From Cenococcum geophilum 1.58 (Eukaryota > Ascomycota > Dothideomycetes > Gloniales > Gloniaceae), in contig KV748188.1 of the NCBI GenBank assembly GCA_001692895.1, positions 1,612,001-1,676,000 of the forward strand: 64,000 bases of DNA, given 5' to 3'. Shown one piece after another: positions 9,850 through 22,079 of the stretch. The position numbers and the translations under genes were made by a program. The notes under the pieces were generated by a model, which worked only from the letters and a program-made list of their open reading frames with translations, ran no database searches and was not told where the DNA came from. Every line of letters begins with the position of its first letter. The stretch's first letter is position 1.

Positions 9850-12800
9850 TAGTTTTCGATGCCTTGTGTCCGTAGGGCTATTCTAGCGTTATGCGCTTCT
9901 TAATTGGCGATATACTAGTAAAGGCACGTATAGAGGAGGCTTATAGTGTATTTAGTTAGATAATTAGAGGAGGAATTTTTAAGAGTCTTTGCTTATTAAT
10001 ATTAGCTTCTATGCTCTCTATATCTTATATACTTAGGTGTAAACATCTAGTCTCCTTTATAAATTTAATTATAGCTTTAACTACGCTAATATCTAGCTTC
10101 CAGCGCTTAATTAGGCCGTTAATATTCCTACCTCCTTCTTATCTACGTAAGTAGCCTCCTAATATATATAATAGATCCCTAAATTAATCTCTATATTACT
10201 CTTTTAGTTTAATCCTCTGCTACGCCCACCTCCTATAAGAGAAGAGGAAGTGCTGTATTAACTCTATAAGCCCGTAGTCATATAACGCCGTCTTTAATAC
10301 ATTAATTTTATAGAGATATTCCTTTAGAAATAACTTGCCGGTCTATAGCTATGCAAGGATAGCAGTTTCTAAGCTAATTAGCTGCTAGTATAATCCTACA
10401 GCCTTTCTAAGGTAGAGTGCTACATTAATTTTTTTTATAAACTTACCCGTATTAGATCTTCCTAATAAAAGCGGTTCTATTATTATCTTGGCTCTTTTTA
10501 ACGCTTGCGTCATAAGGTACCATAAAAGGCCGTCTCTCTATAGTGGCTCCTCGCTCTCTAATCTTATTACTGCTTTAGTAAGCTTATTAGCCTTTTTATT
10601 TCCTATAAATCCTAAATAGCCTAAAATCTAGTATAGCGTGATATTGTTTAGCTAAAGCTTCTTTAAGATCTCTATAACTATTTCCTGGCAGGCTCCAGCC
10701 CTCTAGCTCTATACTAATAGCAACGCTAATTACAAGTTAGAGAATATTCTTATACTAAATATAGGTATTAGAAAACCTACTTAGTCAACAGCCGTGCATA
10801 TAGGGTTCTATAGCTAGTTAGCTGCCTTACTAATTACTAAAAGCTCTATAAGGTAGGCGTTAGCCTAATTAAAGCTTGCCACCATTTTTAAAAGCGTTGC
10901 TTTAGATAGCGTAGCATATACACTAACTCCTGCCCTACTATTGCGCACCGATATATTAATGTATATATTAACCTGCCCTAGCTTATAGTCTTTAATAATA
11001 GCTTAAGTATAATCTTCGTTCTTATATATTACCACATTAGGCTTAGCCACCTATAGCGGGCATGTATACGGTTTAACCTCTAGCACCCCATTTACCTAGA
11101 TATCCTCACACATCTCTACTATCCTTTAAAGTGGCGATTAGTGCTATCTATAGAGCCTCTATCTTCGAATTATCTAATAAGGATATAATTTACCTAGTTT
11201 ATAAATTAATACCCAGAACGCAATAGCCTGGTTACGCAGCCTTTACTTAAAAGGGAGTAAGCCAGCTTCTATTTTTGCTATTAGTAGGGCAATAGAGCGG
11301 AACCCCCTAATAATAGCTTATACCGTAATCCTCTACGCCTACTAGAGGAGCTATATTAACTCTTATATCATAAGCGGGTACTATATTAGCGACGTATAGT
11401 CTACTACTAGTAGGACTAAGCTCTTAGCTAGCTACTTAACGCTCTTAAACTACAGTCCCTTTAATCTACGCAACGCTAGCACCACCTTAGTGGCTTTACC
11501 TGCCTTATCTACTAGGTGCGCCTTAAACCGTAGCTCCTTATTAAGGATTACCCTAAGGATTTTGACTTTCTAAGTTGGGGGGATCCCTTTTCCTTTAAAT
11601 TGGAGTAGTGTGGTAGTATCCCTACCTACTTCTTTATATCTAATAAGGTGGATAAATAACGTTTTCTTCGCTTTAAATTAGGCTTTATTGGTTCTCTCCT
11701 ATTTCTTAAGTATTAGTATAATCTTGCCCTAGATAATCTGCGTGTTTTCCTCCGCCGTAGGGCCTATAACCTATACTAAGTAGTTATTAACAAAGGCCAT
11801 AGAGCTGCTATTTCTAGGTGCGCTTTATATAAGATCCGCGTTAAAGAATAGAAAGAGTATTAGGGCTAGTACTAATCCCTACAGGAGACCCGCCTACGGG
11901 AGCGCCTGTACCTCTAATGTATATCTATTAACTAGGATATAGGCTTAATGGTTTGTATAAAAGTCCTATACCTATTATATAATTATCTAAGGTATCTAAC
12001 GCTGCCGTAATCTCCTGATTTCCAGCTCTATAGCTATATTATTATACGTACCCTTAATATTAAATAATACTAGAGATAGCGTCTTCTTTCCTTTCTACGC
12101 TTTAAATACGTCCTCATAGAGATATAATAGCGCATATATTGTTGACCTTTGCTTCCTAGCTCTAAAGTGCGTCTTAGGTAGTAGGCTATATTCCTCCACT
12201 AGGTATACTATCCTCTCCGCTACTAGTAATTTAAGTACTTTTCCTAGCGTTAGGAGGAGGGAGATCGGCCTATAGTTATTTACTACCGTATAGTCCCCCC
12301 ACTTTAGCTTTTATAGCGGCATAATCTTTACTACCTTTTATTCCTAGGGTACCTTTCCTGTCTTAAGTAATTTGGTAAAGATAGTGGTGATTTTACCACT
12401 CAGTATGGGCCACAGCTCTCGCCACACCCTAGCTAGTAGGCCGTCCCTTTTAGGAGCTTTATCTGGGCTAGCCCTAAACACAACTGCCTTAACCTTATAT
12501 TTAGCAATAGGCTCCTATAGTAATTAGTTATAGCTAGTCATAGCTTCCTCCTCTTATTCGCACGGCGGTGGGACCGGAAAGAATGCCTAGAGTAGTTCTC
12601 TTACAATATTATAGTTCTCCGTAATAACCTTTCCCTATCCTCCATCCTTTTTAATTAGCGGTATTCTAGCGAACGCGGATATAGCCTACGGATTAAGGTA
12701 TTTTGACGCTTTCTATATATTGTTACTGTTACTAAGGAATTCGTCCTAATAGAGCTTCCTATATCGCCGAATAGTCCTATAAAAGAGTTTCTTCGCTCTT

Positions 12801-13870
12801 GCTGCGACATTATATAGCTTAGGGTTGTTCCTTTTTTGCCTCCGCATTGCGCTATTTTTGTTCCTCTAGTATATATATAACTTCCTTAGCGTTATAAGGT
12901 TTTCGTTCTACTATTTTTTTATATATAGTAATGGTCTGGCCCGTTAGCAGTGTACTTTAAGGGCTTTATTAACCCACCTATTAAGGTAGTTAACTATTTC
13001 GTCTATATCTTTTGTAGGGAATCCTATCTCTTTCTATCGCTTTACGTCTTCTTATATCTTATCCTAGTTTATATTTTTAATAAGTAGCCTCTCCTAGCTC
13101 TTCTACATATCTATATTAACCTAGAAGCTAGTATAAATAGCTCTATAGTCTAATCCGTACTTATACTCCTAAATAGCGTACTTTACTAGTTTACTTACTA
13201 GGCCTAGGGTTGCAAGTATAAGGTCAATTGTTAATATTCACCCTACGTCGCTTTTAAACGTAGGTATTCCCACTAAAAGTAGGCTCTAGAGTGACCGGTC
13301 CGCCATAAAGTTAATAATTAGCGCGCTTTCTTCCTGCGTTAATGTGGTACTGATATAACTTCCTCCCTATAGCAGATTATGCCGATTAAAGTTACCTGCG
13401 ATTACTACCTTGGTGTGTAGGTCGCGTAATAGTTTACCCTAAATTAGCCTATTAATTATCTCCAGTCTGCTAGAGAGCTCCTCTAGGTTCTCTTCCTTAG
13501 TTCTCCTTAAATATCTATCTGGAATGTATACCAACATAATTATAAGTCTCCTTTGGCTAACGTGCGCTACCACCGCCGTAATATCTGCTAAATCTACCTA
13601 TAGTTATATAGCTGCCAACTCTCTAGATGCCTAGATATATAACCTAACTAGGGGATACCGCTGCTGCCTGCCTATTGGGACAAATCTTATTTACCAGGGA
13701 TTTAAGCTAGCTAACACTACTTCCCTATCTAAGAGAAAGCAGTAAGGCTCCTAGCCTAAAATAAAGTAAAAGTCCGCTAGCGCTTTGTTATTATATAGCG
13801 CATACTACGCCTCCCTATACTTCTTTATATTCGCCTAAAGGATCCAGAGTTTTCTATTTATAGCGCTATT
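9850..13870 (-). pseudogene. LINE-A ORF2 relic: AP-endonuclease, reverse transcriptase, RNase H
   Basis: Approximate limits. Domain order on the minus strand is that of a Tad1-clade ORF2. The endonuclease motif reads AGNFNRHN (originally GDFN) near 13,400. The reverse transcriptase palm motif reads LPQAG...ILFLFFNADL near 11,900-11,850 and FVNN (originally FVDD) near 11,785. The RNase H motif corresponds to YTDGS near 10,965. Stops are all TAA/TAG, and GAC to AAC changes destroy catalytic aspartates. Not functional. Confidence 0.8.
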
Positions 13871-13899
13871 ATATAAGAATCCTATCTATCTCTTTTTTA

Positions 13900-15250
13900 T
13901 ATGCTAGGCATTTACAGTATAAGGCTTAGTAAGGACCCTAGCAGTTTACGCAGTGTAGATTTACCGTCTTACACCAAAGATAGCCTTCCCGCCCACATAT
14001 TTCGCACGTGTTAGGTTACGTATAGTCTCTAGCCCTATATCTAAACCTTTTATATTTATAGCATGCTATAGGGGTGCGTCGCTCCTTAAATAGTAATATA
14101 ATAATCGCGCCTCCCCTAAATAACACGTTGTTTAACGTAAGTAGCTTCTCTATATCCTCCTTTACTGCCACTTTAACAATTACCAACGCGTGCTAGCTGC
14201 GCGGCCTTAGTTGTCCCAGCCATCTTATTATACATACCTCTACCCTATTCTCTACCCTAAAGCGCTCTATAGCTAACTTACTTACTTTTCCGCTATTAAT
14301 ATCTATCGCTAAAGGTACTTTAACCTAGTCCGCCTTAACCATATACCACTTAGGTCCGATAAGCCTCGCCCTAAGAATATACGGTTTAAGCCATTAAGCA
14401 GTCGTCTACCTAAATATAGCTTTTTTATCTTTTTCTACTAAGAATCTAATAATGCTCGCGCTGTCGCTTGTTCGCTATACGCGGAAGTCCTTAAGTATAG
14501 CTCCCATAAGCCCCTTAACATCCTTTATACCTTATACAATAGTTTACTTTACTGCTTTAGTAATAACTACCCTCTTTATTGCCTCTAAACCTGCTTAGCT
14601 AACATCTATCACTAGCTACTAATTAGGTTCCTTAGGGTTCCTAGCGCTTGTCGTTTATAGTAAGGTTATCTCTAACCCTACTATACCTCTACTAGCCACT
14701 ACTAATGCCTATAATTATATTAGAGCTAAGGGAGTGTTTAGTTACGCTCGCAAGGACCAAATAGCCTTTTAGAGTTCAGCATTTTACTTTTTAAGGCTTT
14801 ACTATTCCAATTTAATATCTATAAAGTCATTTCTAATGCTCTTAATAATGCTATTCTAGTTTATAATAATGTTGCTCTGCTATACTATAGTTTCTTTAAG
14901 GCTTTTAATAAGTTAATAAAATTCGTTATAATTAATACCTCCTCCTTTACGTTCGGGTAAGGTAAAGACTCTTACTGTAGAAAATGGAGGCAGTATATGC
15001 TGTATAGCTTATAGTTCGGTTTATAGTGCGGTTATCTGCTGTTTAAACTATACTAATATTTAGGCTCGTGTCCTCAGCGACTACTAGGCCTCTTACACCT
15101 TCGCGCTCGGTTTCTTTATACGTCTTAGTGGAGCTACTAGCGGGTCTAAAGGTAGTATTGCTAATACGCGTTTAGGGGTTAAAGCAGCTATTAGGGCTCT
15201 GGGGCTTCGTTCAGTAGGCCGCAGGGGCCGCTTTATAGCGGGAACTAGCT
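13900..15250 (-). pseudogene. LINE-A ORF1 relic (gag-like, CCHC zinc knuckles)
   Basis: Approximate limits. Near 14,065-13,975 the minus strand reads as two adjacent CCHC knuckles, with surviving words C-Y-K and CEMCGREGH. Other cysteine and histidine codons are changed in the RIP direction. ORF1 of Tad1/Tad3-type LINEs encodes an RNA-binding protein with such knuckles near its C-terminus, which fits the position just upstream of ORF2. Many TAA/TAG codons interrupt it. Confidence 0.7.
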
Positions 15251-15310
15251 AAACGAAAGACTAGGATTTAATTAAAAGAAAGTCCGAGATAAATATCCTT
15301 TGTATGTATA

Positions 15311-15320
15311 AGGTCGTATA
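15311..15320. repeat. Target-site duplication, right copy (AGGTCGTATA)
   Basis: Exact copy of 9,611-9,620. It marks the 5' end of LINE-A. Confidence 0.85.
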
Positions 15321-16169
15321 TAAGGGGTTAGCACGTATAAGACGGATGCCCCCCTGCTAGTATGTTTTTAAAATACGTAAGCCACCTTCAAAATACACGG
15401 GCTGTGTTATTCTGCAAGCGTACTAGCAGGAAGGGCGTCCTGCCCCGATAGGTTGATAATTGAGCCGGGAAACGCTTTTTCTATATCCGTTAGCCAAACA
15501 ATACCATTTGTTTAATTATGCGAAAAATCACTTCCAAGAATGAAAAGTTCTGAGACTTGGTACACCAACGCCCTATCGTATTCGGTATCAGCAGTTTGTA
15601 ATAAAAGGAAAGGAGGAAATATTTCATTAGGAGTTTTGAGTATTATGCCTCTCGGGAGGGCTCCCGAGAGCTGGTAATGATCCATTAGCTAGTATTGATA
15701 TATCCATCTAGGTGTCTGTGGAAGATGGTGACATCGTAGCGATGATGTGATATTTTAGCAGCAATGTAAAAACTAGCGGAGTCAGAGACAGGTTGCGTGA
15801 GAATGTAGAGATATACATCACACTGCCCCCAGTCAGAATCTTCTTTTTGCTTTGGTTCGATGTCTTGCTTTCTTGTTGTTCATTTGTCCTGCTAGTCAAG
15901 AATAATTTCTTTCAAATATCTCACTGTGAAAAGCAGCTGTATAGGAAATGTCGATCGTGACTTCTAATAAGAACTCACACCTTGGGCTAAAGTTACGTCC
16001 AGAGCCTAAAGGCTTTTTAAAGTGTGTCAAGTAGTTATATTGTATATTTTTACTTAGCAGTAAGCGTTATAATATTACGCTCTATGAAGGTCGATCTTCT
16101 CAAGGGTCGGAGGGTCAAAATTGGGCCTTCTAACCCTTTCCGCAAACGCGAAGCGCCAACCCTCGTCTA
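15321..16169. other. Unmutated host-sequence island between two LINE copies
   Basis: About 850 bp with normal CA/TG content, between two RIP-mutated elements. It should be the former continuation of the sequence at 9,610. I see no convincing gene; frames of about 60 codons at 15,708-15,899 (-) and 16,024-16,206 (+) look accidental. Confidence 0.6.
15649..15670. repeat. Perfect 10-bp inverted repeat with 2-nt spacer
   Basis: CTCTCGGGAG, two bases (GG), then CTCCCGAGAG. It is GC-rich in an AT-rich setting, and could be a hairpin or a palindromic protein-binding site. No gene is seen next to it. Confidence 0.75.
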
Positions 16170-16334
16170 CGTATGTATGTATGTATATATGTATATTCTA
16201 TTATAGCCATGCACTATCTAGGGTATAGGCCGTTATAGAACGCTAACTAAATACTTCCTGCCATTAATATGCTTGCTCTAGTTTAGAAGCTAACTATAAG
16301 AACTATATATCTATTACCTAATATTATATTTAAC
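16170..16334 (-). mobile_element. 3' end of a second LINE-A copy, cut by the Gypsy LTR
   Basis: Nearly identical to 9,621-9,775, including the TATG-type tail, and more RIP-mutated than the first copy (for example GGTATGGGCC against GGTATAGGCC). The similarity ends where TGTAACGG begins at 16,335. The Gypsy element therefore inserted about 160 bp from the LINE 3' end; the rest of the LINE may lie beyond the window. Confidence 0.85.
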
Positions 16335-17042
16335 TGTAACGGGACTAGCCCAGTTATAGTAGGAATGTCTCGGTAAAGCACTCGACAGATGAATTCCGAC
16401 GCTTTAACCAAATTCTGCCGAATTCTGCCAGCTTAATCGACTTCTACCAAGTTCTGCCAGATCCATTGAATTCTACTAAAGTCAGTCGAAGACCGCGTAT
16501 ACACGTGCGCACGTATTAACCACTAAGACCCCTAACTATTTGGTATATAACTCTCTTATTATTCCTTTCTCTTCTTTATATAACGTCTTGTTCTTAGCGA
16601 GAGCTATATACCCTTAGATTTAGATAGAATTTATATTATTCCTTTAAATCTTCCCTAAAGTCTCTTCGCGCCCATATATTATGTTATGTTAAAATAACTA
16701 CTATTAAAATAGCAAACGAACTTAAACCCTCTGCGTTAACTATAAGTATTATAGCCCTAGTTAGGGAATAGTTAACTATAATGTAATAGTCCTTTATAGA
16801 TGCTTTGGCCTAAAAGCGAGCGACATTAAAAGCTTAGTACTAGTAATTAATAGGAGTAATGTCACAGCGACTTAGTCAATCGAGGCACGAGCGCCGTAAA
16901 GAACGTATGCAAGCCTGTACAATTGGTAGTCTATGGACTCGGATATCAAGATGAGGAGCAGAAGGTGGAAAAGGACACGTCTATATACATATGCCAAGGC
17001 TCAAGCGAGCCCCCTGACTAGATCCGTTACGGTGCCGTAACA
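16335..17042 (+). repeat. 5' LTR of a Ty3/Gypsy retrotransposon (right limit tentative)
   Basis: Begins TGTAACGG. A plausible matching end is GCCGTAACA at 17,034-17,042, just before gag. A TATATAA-like sequence and repeated AATTCTGCC words lie in it. The first 200 bp and 16,850-17,000 keep many CA/TG pairs, unlike the middle. No second LTR is in the window, so the right limit cannot be confirmed here. Confidence 0.55.
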
Positions 17043-18547
17043 AGTAATCCGCGAAGAACTCCGTAACCTTAAAGCACTTATATTAGAGACCCTAATAGTA
17101 ACACCTATAAATAAAATTAAAATAACTGTATATAAACCCGGCCTGTTAAATATAAACCCTAAACTAGTAATAATAGCTTAACCTATACCTATAATAGACT
17201 TAGTACCTACTATAAAATCTAAAAAGCTCCCTAACCCTCTAATATTTAATAGAAACTAAAATAACCTATATCCCTTTATAACTAAGCTCCGTCTTAAACT
17301 CTTAATAAACTATAACTAATACCCTACTAAAGCTAGTAAGATTAGCTATGGAATGTCTTATTTAAATAAAGACGCTGCATAAACTATAGACCTATTCTTT
17401 TATAACGGCACCTTTATTAATTTTAAAATCTTTATCTCTTTATTAGAACAAACGTATAATAACGCTAGCTATAAATATACAGCTGTTACTAAACTTAAAA
17501 ACCTATAATAACGAAACCGAGACTTTACTAGCTTCTTTTCGGAATTTTTAGGCCTTATTAGTAAACTAGATTAGAATAAAGCCGCTAAAGTTACTACTCT
17601 CTATTAAGCTATCTAAGATAAAATTTAAGTATAGTTAATAGGTAGAGAACTGCTAAAGGACTTACCCGAATTTGCTATAATATATTAATAAATTAATAAG
17701 GACCTTTAATATAATAAATAAACTTATTCCCTAAAGCTAACTATACCTTATATTTAAAACTCTATAAAACCGGTATATACCCTAAAGCATAATCCGTCTC
17801 TAAAACTAAAAAGCCTTATATATAACCCTATAGACCTTAACATTACTTAATCCTATATACCCTTAGAAACTAATAAATAAAGAATATAAGCCATAAATAG
17901 AGAATGCTTTAGATATAGTAAAAGGGGATATATTTAAAGAAATTACTAAACTTACCCTTTTAAAAAGGTCTAATATAGTTCCTTTTAGTTTTTAAATTAT
18001 ACTTATTTTATAAATTATACTTAGTTACTATAAAGTGTCTTACCTTTAATTAATTTAGAAAATAAATTATCCTAGGGCTAAGTTGCGCCTTAGGATAAGA
18101 AGTGGAAGAGTATAAGTATTTAGGCTCTTTTAGCGCTAATATATAATATAACTCCCTTAATATACTCGGCGAAATTTAAATACTTAAAAAATAAGAGGAA
18201 GTATAAATTCTTATAAATAGCGGAGCTACTAATATAGGTTTTATTAATATAAACTATGTAAAAACTTAACGCTTAAATTTAAAGAAACTTAATAAGCCCT
18301 AAGGCCTATAAGGCTTTAATAGTAAGCCTTTAATATATAGCGAACTAATATACTACACTTTTATAAAGATATGGATAGGCAAATACCTTAAATATATTTC
18401 CCTATTTATAATACCCTTAAAGCATTATAAGGTAATACTTAAATATAAATAGCTAAAACAATATAACCCTCTAATTAGCTAGGTTAAAAATAACTAAAAT
18501 TCCGTATAACCTACTACTAAGTTATTACTACTAGAATCTTATTATTG
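17043..18547 (+). pseudogene. Ty3/Gypsy gag and protease relic (left half of element)
   Basis: The frame reads as a fungal Gypsy Gag: N-terminal helices with KLRLKLLINYNQYPTK near 17,280-17,335, then TAVTKLKNL and RDFTSFFSEFLGLI near 17,480-17,560, and a CCHC knuckle (C-F-R...RN, His and Cys altered) near 17,906-17,950. The retropepsin active site survives as NSGAT (originally DSGAT) near 18,217. The reading stops abruptly at about 18,547 inside the protease/pre-RT spacer, where the 37-kb insert begins, and it resumes at 55,644. Numerous TAA/TAG codons are present. Confidence 0.82.
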
Positions 18548-18574
18548 GGGAAGACGCAGCCGGATTTAGAGGCT
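18548..18574 (+). repeat. Left terminal inverted repeat of the giant element
   Basis: Starts GGGAA and ends GAGGCT. It matches the complement of 55,617-55,643 at 19 of 27 positions by my count, and two of the mismatches are of RIP type (C/T, A/G). Confidence 0.65.
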
Positions 18575-19070
18575 CCTCCCCCCCGTTTTAGGAGGCTGTT
18601 TCTCCTCGCTTAGACCCATATCTATTGCTGCTTTTATAACATACTAAGCATGCCAAGGACGGCAGGGTCTTCCTCATTCACCCACTAAACCTAGAAGCTC
18701 CCCAAACGTCCCTCAGCGGCTAACGTTATTTAAAAAGCCATAGACATCCACCGCCTACCTTTATCCTCATCCTTCGCTAAAAGCACTACCCTCATATAAC
18801 GAAACCTCCCTTCTACACTACGCTCCTTTAACCCTTTTCCCACAGTAGCTACGTATACATTTTCCTTTGCTATTATATCGTTCACTTCTAATACTTAATT
18901 TCTAGGTTTCTACCTATGGGATTTTTTTGCCCTGTCCCGCTCTTAAGAACGCCAATCTCCCGTAAAGCCTTTTTCAGCGTTCCTATTAACAGCAGTCGCT
19001 CTTAAGCTAGCTTCTATATGTAAGTAACTAGCAGCTACTAAAGCACTAAGACACTACGCGTTTAACTACC
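18575..19070. other. Left subterminal region and captain 5' leader
   Basis: Contains a C-run and a small CTCCT...AGGAG hairpin near 18,575-18,597. The stretch 18,600-19,070 keeps more CA/TG than its surroundings. No gene; it presumably held the captain promoter. Confidence 0.5.
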
Positions 19071-21628
19071 ATGCCCTCTTAAAGTAAGAAATGGCGAAAT
19101 ATAAATCCAGCCTCTAGCTTAGACTCCAAACTAGGCAAGCCGTTTTATTCTAAGCTAGCTTTAGACTTAGATTTAAGCTCTAACTCTAAAGCTAGGGAAG
19201 ACGCCAATTCTAAAGGGGAATATTTATAGCAGAGGATTGCGTATTATAAGGACTAAGGAAGGGCGAAGTTAAAACGGAAGCCTTAGTCTACTTCTCTTAT
19301 TAAGCGTAAGTTCCGAAATTAGGAAAAGTTTATTTATATTTAAACTAAAATTCACCTTATAATACTAACAATTTATATTTAGGTTCTACCTAAAAGTTAA
19401 GTCTAACCCAACTAAGGCCCTTTATTAGTATATAGCCGACACGTTTAAAATATACCTCAAATGGCGCATAAAGAATTCTTAAATTAAGAAGGAAAGCACA
19501 ATCCAGTTATACTGGAGACGAATGCTATGCAAATTCATAGATGTGGTAGGCCATAGTATAAACAATAGCGTAGAACTTAATATACAAGATATAGGTAATC
19601 TTTAATTTTTTAAAAAAAAATCCTGGCTAATTTATTACAGTGGATCCTAACCTACTTAATGCCAATATATAAGCTAGACATATTAAAGAAAGAAAAGTAT
19701 ACAATATATATGCAAGACTTATATACAATTATTAATGCCTATTAGATAATGGACGTAAAGCCTTACTATAGTCGTTTTCAAGTATAAATAGGAGTAATCC
19801 TCCTCCTCTCCGGTACTACGGCAATAAGACCCCAAGCTCTTATTAAAAGTTTAAGCGCGAGAGGCTCCAATAAAGCACTTTTGTATAAATATATTATAAT
19901 CCTAAAAGTTCGTAATATAAAAAACTTTAATTAAACCACAACTGTTGCCCTCGTAAGTCTTATATATATTAAGAATTCTAGAGGCACAGGTAGACGGTAT
20001 ATAGCGACGCCGATTAAAGACGGCGCGAATGGCGCTAATAGACCTATAGTAAGAGGTTCATTTTCCGTCTTAAAAGCATCCTAGCTTTTTATATTCTATC
20101 CTATCTCATAAGCCTTACTATCGCGGATAATGCATTTTAACGCCATTATACTTCGCTAGAAGAGATTTTTAAACTTAAAATCCTAGTAAATAAAGAAAGT
20201 CTTAAAGTAAAGTTTAAGAAGCAGATAGAGGAACAACCCATCTTTTAAGATATTAAGATAATGGCTAGTTATAGGGGAGTGTCGGACACTAAAGCATTCC
20301 CTTACCAGAAATGCCGCGATTACTACGTATAGTTAGGCCGAGTAGCTAGGTTTAAATAATCGCTTAAACTTTACTAGCTGCGATAAGTGTCTAGAAGGAA
20401 ATTAAACAGTAAGTATCTAATTTAATATAAGTATATCTATTAACTAACCTTTCTAGCCACCCTTACTCTAGAAGAGTAAAATTAGACAATAGGTTATTAC
20501 GGCGATACCTACCAACGGTTTTATTTACCTAATTTAATTAAGCGCGATTTCTAGTTAATCTACTTTAGAACTCTATTATAGGACAACCTTATCTAATATG
20601 CCGCACGGATAGGGATTTTAAGGGATAAGTAGGCCCCTATAGGTCTAACTGACGAGCAGAAGCTTAAATTCCAGTTAAAACTTAATTAACACCCTAATAT
20701 TTTGCAGCTTTGCGAGAAATGAGAGCGATATAAGCAAAAGATCAGGAGCCAAGGATATCACTCTATTAACGCCGTAAAGGGAACGAAACTATATAACTGT
20801 TATAATAAAGCTAGACGTAAACTTTACAGTATTATAAACGTCCTACGCAAACAAAAAGAGGACCAGGTTATTCTCAATTTTTATAACGCCATCGACGATT
20901 ACAATATTAAAAGACAGCTCAGTGGTAGCGTTAGGACGGACATTCCTACCCGTTTAGCTATATAGTATAAATTTCGCGAATATACTGCCATTACCAAACT
21001 GCTGTCTTAGCCGCTAAATGAGCTTAAAGAAGGGCACGCTATAAAACTCCGTATAAAGTTTATCCGTAATCTTATTAAGTATTATAATTAATAAGAGAGC
21101 TAGCAGAATGGGATCCTAAGCAAGGCTATTAGACTTTAATTTAGGTCTAAAGTAGACCAAAGTATAGTAGGCGTAAAAAGAGGTATAAGTAATACTAATA
21201 CTAGTACCTATTAATAGGCAAAGCGGTAGAAAGAATATATTAGCTTAAACTCGCCTTTCTAAGAAAACCCGGATAAGACGTGGAGCGCGGTCCCGATTAA
21301 GGAAGAGGGTATTAAAATAATATAGCTGCCGCATCCTATAACGTTTACTAATCTTATTTACCTTATCTGCATTAGCAATAACCAACTCTTAACGCTAAGG
21401 CAGACCCGCCTATTTGCGAAGAAGGATATACTATAAAAGTATCTCAATAATTACATTATAGAAGGAGTGTTTAGGTAGAGGTTCCGCTATAAGCATCCTT
21501 ATTGTTTAAAGTGGATTAAAGGACTTAAGTATTTTAAAAATCACGCAGCCCTTATATATGGCGTATGGCATCCGATTAAAAGGCACTACTAGATAAGTTG
21601 CCTTACTTATATAAGAATCCTATACTGA
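19071..21628 (+). pseudogene. DUF3435 tyrosine recombinase (Starship captain) relic
   Basis: Reads from an intact ATG at 19,071 (context CTACCATGC) to a TGA at 21,626-21,628, about 850 codons, the usual size. At least one frame change lies between them. Recognisable stretches run from the N-terminus (QRIAYYKD, IKRKFRN) through the core-binding region (KKEKYTIYMQDLYTII near 19,690) and the catalytic region with TAIRPQAL, whose Arg near 19,826 would be the box-I arginine. Next are ARGSNKALLY and LVSLIYIKNSRGTGRRY. A C-terminal zinc-finger-like part follows (LICISNNQLLTLRQTRLFAKKD spaced over 21,365-21,430, then HPYCLKWIKGL). In Starships this enzyme excises and integrates the whole element. More than a dozen TAA/TAG codons make it dead. 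Confidence 0.85.
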
Positions 21629-22079
21629 CCCTCTAGTACTAATAGAAAGGCATATAACTGGTAAATTTAGAACTATACATTCCTTATATATGGCACCTTT
21701 TCCTAGTCATTTCTCGCTTATCTTATTATTCTTTACCACTTTTTATTTTATTTTAGTCTATTATCATCTAATCCTATTCTAGTATTTAGTAGAATAGATA
21801 TAATAACTAGGATTTTATAATTCGTCTGGGGGGTAAAGGGTAATAGGTAAAAGTAAAGGTAAGGGTAAGGTAAAGGATAAGATAAAGGGTGGGGTAAGGG
21901 GTAAGAGGTAAGGGGTAAGGGGTAAGGTAAGGGGAGGCTAATAGAAGATAGATAATATAGTTACTATACAATATCTAACGGATCGACTATAGACGAAATA
22001 TATATTTGAATTTCTTAGATCAACCTAAATAATATAATAACTTCCTACCTAAGCCAATCTCCTAAGCTATATATCTTTA
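21629..22079. other. Captain 3' flank with G-rich tract
   Basis: No gene seen. It contains the G-rich tract listed separately. Confidence 0.5.
21830..21935 (+). repeat. G-rich tract of GGTAAGGG-type units
   Basis: About 100 bp of irregular units such as GGTAAGGGG, GGTAAAGG and GGTAAGG. It resembles a telomere-like minisatellite but lacks a regular TTAGGG. The complementary C-rich form occurs near 53,893-53,930, close to the other end of the giant element. Confidence 0.75.

Larger units (their letters stand above)
9621..15310 (-). mobile_element. RIP-killed Tad1-like LINE retrotransposon, full length (LINE-A)
   Basis: A 5.69-kb non-LTR retrotransposon on the minus strand, bracketed by a 10-bp target-site duplication. 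The 3' end (left) carries a tetranucleotide tail (CGTATG TATG TATG on the plus strand). Two gene ruins are readable: a zinc-knuckle ORF1 and an endonuclease/reverse transcriptase/RNase H ORF2. Almost all CA/TG is now TA, including in coding motifs, so the element is dead. The last about 160 bp at its 3' end are less mutated, and they recur at 16,170-16,334. Confidence 0.88.

Noticed and set aside
16335-17042. Solo LTR
   Set aside because: Gag and protease readings follow directly, so it belongs to a Gypsy element interrupted further on.
21830-21935. Interstitial telomere
   Set aside because: Units are GGTAAGGG-like and irregular, not TTAGGG.
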